DNA of 21,916 nt from Dehalococcoidia bacterium (GTDB taxonomy: Bacteria > Chloroflexota > Dehalococcoidia > Dehalococcoidales > Fen-1064). Location of the stretch: positions 1-21,916 of the forward strand of contig PMCB01000103.1 of the NCBI GenBank assembly GCA_003153955.1, read 5' to 3'. The translations under genes and the position numbers were made by a program. The notes beneath the pieces were generated by a model. It was given only the letters and a program-made list of their open reading frames with translations. It was not told the origin of the DNA and did not search any database. Below are positions 6,769 through 12,891 of the stretch, piece after piece (position 1 is the first letter of the stretch; each line of letters opens with the position of its first letter).

Positions 6769-7467
6769 TTATCCCTCCCACACATTTACTGCTTGCTGAT
6801 TCTTTAGCCCCTCGATCGCTGTCAAAGTTTTTTGATATCTGAGCGTCATCGAAGCTGATTTGTGGCGCAACTGGATTTGAACCTCGCGGGGCGACCCGGA
6901 AAGTGCCAGGCGTGCCAAGCAGCCGGAATGTCTGAGGATATGGCAAGCTCCCGTTCTATCCCTCAAGACTGACGGGGTACGTAAACCAGCTTTGAGATAA
7001 GCCGCCTGTATGTTCCTAAATGCCGTTGACCGGGATATTGGGAAGAGTAAATCGGCTTTACCTATCGAGTAATCATAAGCATACCGGCTCAATATGTTCA
7101 CAGTTTCGATGTTCACCGCTACCAGTCCGGGCTTGCTGCCCTTTCCCAAGATTGCGACGGTCCAGCCGTACGATGTTTCACTGATATCGCACATTCGGAC
7201 TTGTAGCGCCTCGCTGATTCTTAAGCAGCCATCGAAAACCAGCCGGATTAAAGCCGCTGTCCTTTCCCCGTCCTGTTTGGCCTTCCCATCCGTCTTTTTT
7301 GTCTGAGATGCACAGATGCACATTAGTCGGACATCGCTAGCTGATAAGTGGGCCACGACATCCCCGCTATCCTGCTGGTTTTTAATAGTTTTGAGCGTTT
7401 TAACATTTTGGTTGCAAATATCGGTACTTCTTACCGCTACCGATGTCGATTGCTGATTCTCATTCAT
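6769..7467 (-). CDS. Tyrosine recombinase/integrase, catalytic-domain type, 232 aa
   Basis: It cuts and rejoins DNA through a tyrosine-DNA bond, most likely for integration or excision of this element. All active-site residues are visible: R83 in DGCLRISEAL, K109 in ILGKGSKPG, H176 and R179 in HILRHSG, H202 in QLRHKS and nucleophile Y211 in LRYQ. The catalytic domain starts near residue 40, so the SAM-like core-binding domain of normal 300-400-aa integrases is missing. The size recalls the short FimB/FimE class. ATG 7467 was chosen because AAGGAAGGG lies eight bases upstream; a GTG at 7527 extends the frame but lacks a binding site. It lies between small genes of the replication unit rather than at an element edge. 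Confidence 0.88.
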   Translation of the reverse strand: MNENQQSTSVAVRSTDICNQNVKTLKTIKNQQDSGDVVAHLSASDVRLMCICASQTKKTDGKAKQDGERTAALIRLVFDGCLRISEALQVRMCDISETSYGWTVAILGKGSKPGLVAVNIETVNILSRYAYDYSIGKADLLFPISRSTAFRNIQAAYLKAGLRTPSVLRDRTGACHILRHSGCLARLALSGSPREVQIQLRHKSASMTLRYQKTLTAIEGLKNQQAVNVWEG

Positions 7468-7527
7468 TTTTCTAACCCTTCCTTTTTGCACACTGTTTGT
7501 ATATTTTGATGCGTTATTTTTTAACAC

Positions 7528-7794
7528 CTATGAACTATTTGACGGATGCGTGCTTCGTGCCAGTACTGTCCGGTGGTGGGACTGTTGCCAGTAATCCCCA
7601 TTCTTTTTTTCAACCCCGTCCAACATCATTTTTAATAAAAACCAGAGATTATCGATTAATTGGTCAAAAGATTTAACGGAACCGTTTGTGGAACCGTCTG
7701 TTAATTCATCAAACGATTTAACTCCACCGATTGGAAACGGCGGTGTTAACGGTGGAGTTAAATATATTTTGATTGTCGCCCAATTCAAATTCAT
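7528..7794 (-). CDS. Hypothetical repeat-containing protein, 88 aa
   Basis: The start ATG overlaps the previous gene's TGA (ATGA, 7791-7794), so translation is coupled. The N-terminal third contains IYLTPPLTPPFPIGGVKSFD, and VKSFD-L-D is repeated about 15 residues later (VKSFDELTD, VKSFDQLID), separated by a 12-base tandem repeat encoding TDGSTNGS. Part of the coding sequence (7717-7762) is a 13-bp perfect inverted repeat. The Pro-rich segment may thus come from a palindromic repeat inserted into a gene. No known domain is seen. Confidence 0.55.
   Translation of the reverse strand: MNLNWATIKIYLTPPLTPPFPIGGVKSFDELTDGSTNGSVKSFDQLIDNLWFLLKMMLDGVEKKNGDYWQQSHHRTVLARSTHPSNSS
7678..7701. repeat. 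12-bp tandem repeat, two copies
   Basis: GGAACCGTTTGT (7678-7689) is followed at once by GGAACCGTCTGT (7690-7701), one mismatch. It encodes Thr-(Asp/Asn)-Gly-Ser twice in the 88-aa protein and can expand or contract without frameshift. Confidence 0.6.
7717..7762. repeat. 13-bp perfect palindromic repeat inside a coding region
   Basis: TTTAACTCCACCG (7717-7729) and its exact complement CGGTGGAGTTAAA (7750-7762) flank a 20-base loop. The arms encode the LTPP and GGVK parts of the 88-aa protein. The pattern resembles REP-type intergenic palindromes that have been captured in frame. Confidence 0.6.
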
Positions 7795-8282
7795 GACGTC
7801 ACCGCTTCCTTTCGCCGTCGATATGCCGCCGTCCGACAAGCATCAGAACAATACAGGGTCTTTTTGTTCCCCCATGTAATTAATTTTTGGCAAAAAGCGC
7901 ATTTCTTACCAGCGGGTTTTGTCGTTATCGATTTCCTGCCAATGCATTTGCTAGCTGCCAGTCTTTTTGATGGCTCTGTGACGATTCTGGTGAGTTTTTC
8001 GCTTGGCACAGCCTGTTTGTCGTCATCGAAACGATAAGTACGTAATTCTTTGATAAAATTGTTGTCTTGGGAAGTTACCAGCGGGCTAGTAGCGATGACG
8101 TACTTTTTACCGAAGTGAATAAAAGTTTGGCCGGACCAACCGTCGGGAAGTTTGCTACCATCGGCTGGAGCCGCAGGAGAAACGGCTCCGGACTTTGGCA
8201 GGGAAAACACCGGTGAAAGTGGATTAGTCTTCCGGCCGGCAGCGGTATGCAAAATAATTTCCTGAGAAAATATTTGTATCAT
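7791..8282 (-). CDS. Protein with C-terminal zinc-finger, 163 aa
   Basis: Residues 1-110 have no recognised domain. They include a Pro/Ala-rich linker (about 30-50) and a short beta-like segment (FIHFGKKYVIATSPL). The C-terminus carries C128, C131, C145 and C149 in KKCAFCQKLI and YCSDACRTAAYRRRK, a treble-clef-like zinc site followed by a basic tail. The same CSDACRxAAYRRR ending is common in small DNA-associated zinc proteins. The start overlaps the preceding gene's stop (ATGA, 8279-8282), and the stop overlaps the next start in the same way, so it is translationally coupled on both sides. A nucleic-acid-binding role is likely. Confidence 0.65.
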   Translation of the reverse strand: MIQIFSQEIILHTAAGRKTNPLSPVFSLPKSGAVSPAAPADGSKLPDGWSGQTFIHFGKKYVIATSPLVTSQDNNFIKELRTYRFDDDKQAVPSEKLTRIVTEPSKRLAASKCIGRKSITTKPAGKKCAFCQKLITWGNKKTLYCSDACRTAAYRRRKEAVTS

Positions 8283-8572
8283 TTTGCGCCTTCGGTATTT
8301 TCGGAAACCGTTTCCTTCCGGGATTCAATGAGAGTATTAACAAATCTTTCGACATCGGGGAAATTCTTTCCCAGAATTGAAAGTTCTTCATCGGAGAGTG
8401 GCACTAATTTTTCCCTGATAAAATCGCTGGCTTCCTCTTTTTCTTTAGCCGCTGCTTCCAGCTTCTCAGTTAAAAGTTTCTCGGCGCGGGCAGCTTTAAA
8501 TAGCCGTTTGATGCCCCGATGTAAACTTTCTGCGAACGCAACTTGAGTGAATGAATCTTGATTAATTTCCAT
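8279..8572 (-). CDS. Hypothetical charged helical protein, 97 aa
   Basis: Almost entirely helical and highly charged. An Ala/Lys/Glu-rich region at about residues 25-50 (AEKLLTEKLEAAAKEKEEAS) looks like a coiled coil, followed by LSDEELSILGKNFPD, a helix-hairpin-like segment. The ATG directly abuts the TAA of the zinc-ribbon gene, and its Shine-Dalgarno (GGGAGGG) lies inside that gene. A dimerising accessory protein is a fair description; no family recognised. Confidence 0.6.
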   Translation of the reverse strand: MEINQDSFTQVAFAESLHRGIKRLFKAARAEKLLTEKLEAAAKEKEEASDFIREKLVPLSDEELSILGKNFPDVERFVNTLIESRKETVSENTEGAK

Positions 8573-8755
8573 TTAATTTACCCTCCCTAAATTTATTTGT
8601 TTCTGGCCACACGCGAGGCAGATACACTGAATCGCTTGGCCCTGGTGTCGGCTGAGATAATCCACACCCAATTTGACCGCAAATTTTTTCCCACAACTTG
8701 GGCATTGAGCAGCTGTCATGATGTTCTTGAATTCGATCTCGTATTTATTTTCCAT
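8573..8755 (-). CDS. Small zinc-ribbon protein, 60 aa
   Basis: C18/C21 (CPSC) and C46/C49 (CLAC, with C44 also near) form a two-CxxC zinc ribbon separated by a 24-residue hairpin region, LGVDYLSRHQGQ. This is the common architecture of small phage and plasmid zinc proteins. AAAGGAAAG precedes the ATG by about seven bases. It is preceded by the 74-aa gene (14-base gap) and abuts the 97-aa gene. Partner and target unknown. Confidence 0.65.
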   Translation of the reverse strand: MENKYEIEFKNIMTAAQCPSCGKKFAVKLGVDYLSRHQGQAIQCICLACGQKQINLGRVN

Positions 8756-8769
8756 TTTTCACTTTCCTT

Positions 8770-8994
8770 TTAAAGTAATCGTTCCTTTGCAAAACTTTCA
8801 GGAATTCCGGCAAAGTTCCTATCGCTTTGGTCCCACTTGCCGGATGCCAAGTCGAGTTCCCAAAGGCCACCGCTTCTGAAATAGAAGTTCGTCTGGATCC
8901 GCGCGGAGGCTTCCGGAAGACCGCGGAGTCCCTCGAGGAATTCTTTTTGATGCCGGGCGCGCCGTTCCAAGAGTGTCTCACAGGTTTTTATCAT
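8770..8994 (-). CDS. Hypothetical protein, 74 aa
   Basis: It begins MIKTCETLLERRARHQKEFL, a basic amphipathic helix, and then has an aromatic section (FYFRSGGLWELDLASGKW) likely forming a beta hairpin. The ATG lies inside the last codons of the primase gene (17-base overlap) with GGAGGT seven bases upstream, so it is coupled to primase translation. Longer ORFs covering this stretch in the same or other frames lack a binding site. No family recognised. Its position suggests a replication accessory role, by inference only. Confidence 0.6.
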   Translation of the reverse strand: MIKTCETLLERRARHQKEFLEGLRGLPEASARIQTNFYFRSGGLWELDLASGKWDQSDRNFAGIPESFAKERLL

Positions 8995-11482
8995 CGGTCT
9001 TACCTCCCTGGGGATGAATGTAGCAATTGGTGCAGTAGTAATAAAAGCCCTCGGGTGAATCGTCCGTCCACATTGCATCGGTATCTTCCTGCCCGCAGAC
9101 CGGACATTGACCTCCAAGTTTTTCAAGTTTTGTCGGTTTTTTAGTTTTTTCGTCCGGGTTGTCCGGGTTGTGCGGGTTTTTTCCCATTGTAAGTAACTCT
9201 GTATATGCGCCTGCGGGTGGGTGCGCGTGTAATATATTAAAATAGGGAATATCGCGGACATCCCGGACACCCCGGACACTTTCACTCGTTTTTGATGCCG
9301 CTTCATCCGGTGACATCCCGGACATGGTTGGTTGTTGGGGTGTAAGTGTTTTGTCTTGCTCTTTAGGTTTGCCGTCTGTTTTTACCAGCGTAATTCCTTG
9401 CCACGCTGGTATTCTTATACCATCGACTGTTATTTTTGTGGGTCTGACATGGAAGGCCACTTGATTTTGAAGATACCTGGCAAAGGCATTCGGTTTTACG
9501 ACTGGCATTTTATTTTTATTGCAATATGCTACAAACACATCGTAAAACGGGTCTTTCGGAACAACTGCACTAGCGCCGATTTCACACTCGCTACTCATTG
9601 CGAATGCGTACACCGGGTCGGCTGCTTGCATATAGTATTCGGTAACTTGGTCAACTGTTTTGCTGTAAGAGAATTTATTATTAAGAAGCAGGCGTTTTAA
9701 TCCCTCGAGTGCATAATTAAGTAATCCTGATAACTCTTCTGGCGTGGTTAGTTCCTGTAAAATATTCGGCTTTTTGTCTTTATCCGTGAACTGCCGCGGA
9801 TATTCCATAATAATCCACCGGCGCCAGAATGCGTAACTGTCCTCGTTCTCAACTTTCGGCGGTTTATTTGTACTGAATATCAGTTTGGCGAAGCTTAAAA
9901 ACGAATAGCTATCCTTAAACTTGCGCTCTGCATCGATAGCGTCGCCACCGGTTAACATTTTGAATGTTGTGGTCGTATCTAGGCTGTTACTTGGCAGGTC
10001 GGCAAAGAGATTCACTAGCTTGCCTTCCAGCCCAGAACTGGCGAAGCGGTCAGTCTCTAGCTGCTGCCAAGACTTATGAGCGCAATTTTCGGGGCCGAGA
10101 AAGGCTTGTTCTAATTGCTGTTCTGTAGACTTTCCATTTTCGCCTCCACCCACACTCAAAAAGGCTTTTTGGATCCTGTTGTCGCGTAATAAGAGATAGC
10201 CAAATAGTTCCTGCATGGTGAGGATATCTTCTGGATTATGAATCTCTGCTAAGAACTGCTTAATGGCCGGGCAATCCGCTGCAGGGTCGTACACAACGGG
10301 ATTCTGCACGTTTGAAAGGTAGTCGGGTGTATGCGGTGATAAAACGCCGGTAAATACATTTAACAGGCCGTTCTTAACATTGATAATATTCGGCTCCGGG
10401 TTAAAGTCTTTTCGGTCATGATAAGATGAGCGACGGATATGCCCGATAATCTCTTGGATTTTGTGTTCAGTGAGAATTGGCGTGATACCTACCAGCCGTT
10501 GACAAGTGGCCGCGATTAATCGTTCGGCATTTTCCTTATATACGCCATTTTCATAGTAAAATCCGGTGTCATTATCCCACATAAAAGCGAAGGTAGTTTT
10601 GCCCATAATGGTAATGGTTAGCCTGGCAATATCTAATGTCGGGTTTCCTTTCTTGTCCAGGACGATACAAGAATCTACTTTTGGTTCTGAAGTCTCTGGA
10701 GGTTGGTTGTCTATCAAAGATGACAGGCAATCGATAGGTTGTTCCATTGTGGATAGTAGTTGCGGGTTGTTACCAAGTTCAAGCCAATCACTCGCGTCTT
10801 TGACGTTATCGCCTGGTAGTAAAATTACTGAAATGGAGGCAGCCTTATCTTTTAATGACTCAATGGCTGCGTGCGCATATTTATAACCGGCTCGGTCTTT
10901 ATCCGGTATCACAACAACATGCTTATTTTGAAGGTATTGAGCATACTCCGGCCGCCAGTTATTGGCACCTCCGGGACTGGTTGTTGCTACTAATCCGGTA
11001 GCACGAAGGTTGTCCACATCCTTCTCGCCCTCGACTAAATGTACTTTCCCGGTAGCGGCTAAAACTTCCGGCAGATGATAAAGTACCCGCCGGACCCCTT
11101 CCATATTCCAGCACCACTCACCCCCACCGTTCATGTGTCGCTGTCTGAATGACTTTGGCACCATGCGTACTACTTGATAAAGTTCATGACCATCTTCGTC
11201 GGGGTAGCTGTAGGTTTTGACGATTTGTGGCGGCAGTTCCTGAACTTGTGGTGCTTCTGGTTTGATGTAAAGATCAGAGAGAGAGAGGCCGATTTTTTTC
11301 ATAATCATCTCAGTCTGGCATCCGGCGAAACAGTTAATCAGAATTTTGTCGCCGTCCTGTTTGAGACTAAGAGACTGTTTTTTATCTTGATGTGCAGGGC
11401 AACAAGCTTGATATTCACCATTGCCAAGCTGTTTGGCTTTTTGTAGTTTGTTGAGTATATCTCCAATACCTTTAACTGCCAT
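8978..11482 (-). CDS. Primase/helicase of the P4-alpha / D5 type with two zinc sites, 834 aa
   Basis: A replication initiator joining primase and helicase. Residues about 20-60 hold a CHC2-type zinc site (C28, H31, C51, C55; CPAHQDKK and CFAGC). A TOPRIM fold is at about 145-230, with E151 in LVEGEKD and D194/D196 in VIPDKDRAG. A D5-N-like region is at 300-430. A superfamily-3 helicase lies at about 435-620: Walker A GGGENGKST (445-453), a Walker-B-like NLFADLP (491-497), sensor IFSTNKPP (535-542) and Arg finger region WRRW (553-556). The C-terminus is a repetitive linker plus a zinc ribbon (C793, C796, C817, C820). ATG 11482 follows AGGTGG by five bases; the upstream extension lacks a site. 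It overlaps the preceding zinc gene. Its size resembles satellite-phage P4 alpha (777 aa). Confidence 0.88.
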   Translation of the reverse strand: MAVKGIGDILNKLQKAKQLGNGEYQACCPAHQDKKQSLSLKQDGDKILINCFAGCQTEMIMKKIGLSLSDLYIKPEAPQVQELPPQIVKTYSYPDEDGHELYQVVRMVPKSFRQRHMNGGGEWCWNMEGVRRVLYHLPEVLAATGKVHLVEGEKDVDNLRATGLVATTSPGGANNWRPEYAQYLQNKHVVVIPDKDRAGYKYAHAAIESLKDKAASISVILLPGDNVKDASDWLELGNNPQLLSTMEQPIDCLSSLIDNQPPETSEPKVDSCIVLDKKGNPTLDIARLTITIMGKTTFAFMWDNDTGFYYENGVYKENAERLIAATCQRLVGITPILTEHKIQEIIGHIRRSSYHDRKDFNPEPNIINVKNGLLNVFTGVLSPHTPDYLSNVQNPVVYDPAADCPAIKQFLAEIHNPEDILTMQELFGYLLLRDNRIQKAFLSVGGGENGKSTEQQLEQAFLGPENCAHKSWQQLETDRFASSGLEGKLVNLFADLPSNSLDTTTTFKMLTGGDAIDAERKFKDSYSFLSFAKLIFSTNKPPKVENEDSYAFWRRWIIMEYPRQFTDKDKKPNILQELTTPEELSGLLNYALEGLKRLLLNNKFSYSKTVDQVTEYYMQAADPVYAFAMSSECEIGASAVVPKDPFYDVFVAYCNKNKMPVVKPNAFARYLQNQVAFHVRPTKITVDGIRIPAWQGITLVKTDGKPKEQDKTLTPQQPTMSGMSPDEAASKTSESVRGVRDVRDIPYFNILHAHPPAGAYTELLTMGKNPHNPDNPDEKTKKPTKLEKLGGQCPVCGQEDTDAMWTDDSPEGFYYYCTNCYIHPQGGKTDDKNL
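9151..9324. repeat. Iteron-like TGTCCGGG cluster inside the primase gene
   Basis: Exact CCCGGACA octamers lie at 9262-9269, 9271-9278 and 9317-9324. The inverted form TGTCCGGG is at 9160-9167, with near copies CGTCCGGG (9151-9158), TGTGCGGG (9169-9176) and GCGGACA (9254-9260). Neighbouring copies repeat every nine bases on both sides of an AT-rich stretch (about 9228-9252, TGTAATATATTAAAATAG). They encode the NPHNPDNPDE and VRGVRDVRD linker. The arrangement fits a replication origin inside an initiator gene. Low-complexity coding is the alternative. Confidence 0.4.
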
Positions 11483-11693
11483 GATCGCCACCTGCCTTGG
11501 TGGGCCGATCATCAAGCACGAGCGAAAGTCTGCGGAATTTCCGGCAATCGGGACAGCGTTTCGGTGTGGTTTCAAATCTCTTTGAGGCAAAAAAAGCTTG
11601 TTCGCCAGCATTCCAAACGAAAGGTGCACCACAATCGATGCAGATGAGGTTTTTATCTTGAAAATCTGAGACTCGGATAATTCGTGGTTCCAT
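11472..11693 (-). CDS. Zinc-binding protein, zf-trcl type, 73 aa
   Basis: C18/C21 (CIDCGAPFVWNAGEQAFF) and C47/C50 (KRCPDCRKFRR) form the zinc ribbon of the small 'probable zinc-binding' family with the AGEQxFxxxKxFxxxPKRCPxCR signature. These proteins are widespread in bacteria but of unknown role. The ATG at 11693 has AAGGAG seven bases upstream; the in-frame TTG at 11744 has none. It is the first gene of the minus-strand replication run, and its 3' end overlaps the primase start by 11 bases, so the two are coupled. Confidence 0.75.
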   Translation of the reverse strand: MEPRIIRVSDFQDKNLICIDCGAPFVWNAGEQAFFASKRFETTPKRCPDCRKFRRLSLVLDDRPTKAGGDHGS

Positions 11694-12043
11694 TAATAAA
11701 CTCCTTATAAATTTTACTTTTTCTTTCTTTTTAGCTTCAACCAACTGGTATTTTGGATAATAAAAAAGGCGCTAATCGTATAGTCTTTCGGACGCGGTTA
11801 AAAAAACCGCGTTCTACAACTTTGAGATTGCGCCTTGCATATTCTTTTAAGTACCACCACTTTTGGCGCCTGTCTGGGCGTGCCCACCGTCGGTACCGCG
11901 GTGTTTTCGAGAGGATTACAGATTCTTAGTTTTTACCTTTACATATCTCTAACGCGTGCTAGGAGGTAGACACGCGGCAGATTCAATTTCAATACAAATT
12001 AACGTGGGAATTAAATTATTTTTCTTACAATCAGGAAAAAATT
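11694..12043. other. Structured divergent intergenic region (350 bases)
   Basis: It separates the minus-strand replication genes from the plus-strand capsid gene. It holds the large hairpin at 11766-11836; a 5-bp hairpin (CACCG/CGGTG) near 11885; and a 6-bp hairpin (CGCGTG/CACGCG, 11953-11976) whose loop shows AGGAGGT with no start codon behind it. The end of the region (from about 12005) is in frame with the capsid protein and probably is the remnant of its missing N-terminus. Two ORFs of about 60 codons overlap on opposite strands here, but neither has a credible start. Promoters for both directions are expected; I find none that is convincing. Confidence 0.4.
11766..11836 (-). terminator. 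Two-level hairpin with T-tract; attenuator or terminator
   Basis: Outer arms AAGGCGCTAATC (11766-11777) and GATTGCGCCTT (11826-11836) pair over 11 bp with one bulged base. An inner stem ACGCGGTT/AACCGCGT (11792-11799, 11805-11812) closes on five A's. On the minus strand the outer stem is followed by TTTTTTATTA, the form of an intrinsic terminator, 73 bases upstream of the first replication gene. On the plus strand no T-tract follows. Confidence 0.5.
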
Positions 12044-12814
12044 TTGCCGGACATCGATTTTTACGATGTCGGCGATACCTGGTCGGAGTCGACCCCGACC
12101 TTTGAACAGAAAATTGCCAACCTGAAAATTATGGGCGGCGATGCGGATGTCGATAATTTCCTGAAAGCAACCCGCAGCAACGTTCAGGATCTTGAAGCAG
12201 CGGTAGTGGAATTGAAAGCCAAAGCCCTTAGAAACAAGTTCGAAGACACGTTCATTTACGGCGATTCGTCCGGTAATGCCAAACAATTCGACGGCTTGAG
12301 GAAACTGATCAATACCGGCACGGCGGGTTCGCAGGTGATTGCTGCCGGGACCGGCGGTGCGACACTCACTTTATCAATGCTGGACCAGTTAATCGATGCC
12401 GTTAAAGGCGGTAAGCCGGACATGCTGTTGATGAGCCGGCGTTCAAGACGGAAAATTAACGCGCTGGTCAGGGCGTCTGGCGGGATGATGGAATCAAACC
12501 GGGATGCCTGGGGTAATTTCGTCCAGTACTGGGATGGGGTGCCTATCTGTGCCAGCGACTGGATATTGGATACACATGTACTGTCCGGCGGCGTGGAGAC
12601 GGGAACCACCGGAGGCGCGTGTTCCTCGATTTACGCTTTGCAGATGGGCGAGGGCGCGGTGTGCGGCCTGACGGCACCGGGTTTTGTGACCGTGGAACCG
12701 ATCGGTTCGCTGGAAACCAAAGATGCCAGCCGCAACAGGATCAAATGGTACGTTTCGTTAGCGCTTTTCAGCGCCATCAAAGCCGCCGCGCTGATCGGCG
12801 TGCAGGATAATTAA
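12044..12814 (+). CDS. Phage major capsid protein, HK97-like, 5'-truncated
   Basis: It forms the icosahedral shell of tailed phages. The visible 256 residues match the usual order: E-loop and spine region (FYDVGDTWSESTPTFEQKIA, MGGDADVDNFL), a long spine-helix region (NVQDLEAAVVELKAKALRNK), FIYGDSS, then P- and A-domain segments (MLLMSRRSRRKINAL, NRDAWGNFVQYWDGVPI). The N-terminal arm of about 50 residues is missing. The frame continues upstream with capsid-like sequence (NYFSYNQEKILP) to a stop at 11960 but has no ATG. TTG 12044 is preceded by AGGA at seven bases, so a truncated product could be made. It is the first gene of the plus-strand late module, with no terminase, portal or protease upstream. 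Confidence 0.8.
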   Translation: MPDIDFYDVGDTWSESTPTFEQKIANLKIMGGDADVDNFLKATRSNVQDLEAAVVELKAKALRNKFEDTFIYGDSSGNAKQFDGLRKLINTGTAGSQVIAAGTGGATLTLSMLDQLIDAVKGGKPDMLLMSRRSRRKINALVRASGGMMESNRDAWGNFVQYWDGVPICASDWILDTHVLSGGVETGTTGGACSSIYALQMGEGAVCGLTAPGFVTVEPIGSLETKDASRNRIKWYVSLALFSAIKAAALIGVQDN

Positions 12815-12820
12815 TTCAAG

Positions 12821-12875
12821 AGCTTTCAGCTGTCAGGGTTCAGCTTATCCGGCTGATAACTGACGGCTGAAGGCT
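12821..12875. repeat. Imperfect 16-bp inverted repeat between capsid and adaptor genes
   Basis: AGCTTTCAGCTGTCAG (12821-12836) pairs fully (14 Watson-Crick, two G-U) with CTGACGGCTGAAGGCT (12860-12875). The loop carries a second stem TCAGC/GCTGA. Such CAGCTGTCAGC-type repeats recur in intergenic regions of many genomes. Here it fills almost the whole 77-base gap, and the adaptor's ribosome binding site starts just after it. No T-tract follows. Confidence 0.6.
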
Positions 12876-12891
12876 GCTGAAGAGGTGAAAC

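Noticed and set aside
6866..6885. GAGGTTCAAATCCAG on the minus strand looks like a tRNA T-arm.
   Set aside because: It encodes EVQIQ of the recombinase just before the QLRHKS motif, and no acceptor stem or anticodon arm surrounds it.
8770..9306. A 178-aa minus-strand ORF covering the primase 3' end.
   Set aside because: Only its last 74 residues look like a protein and have a ribosome binding site; the rest is primase sequence in another frame.
9254..9324. A CRISPR-like array from the repeated CCGGACA motif.
   Set aside because: Units are 8-9 bases, lie in coding sequence and lack spacers of uniform length.
11753..11929. Plus-strand 58-codon ORF (TTG start) ending RRYRGVFERITDS, and an overlapping minus-strand open frame of similar length.
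   Set aside because: Neither has a ribosome binding site, the minus frame has no start codon, and both simply span the GC-rich hairpin; the basic composition follows from that.
12011..12286. Minus-strand ORFs opposite the capsid gene.
   Set aside because: They are antisense shadows of a clearly recognisable capsid sequence and have no binding sites.
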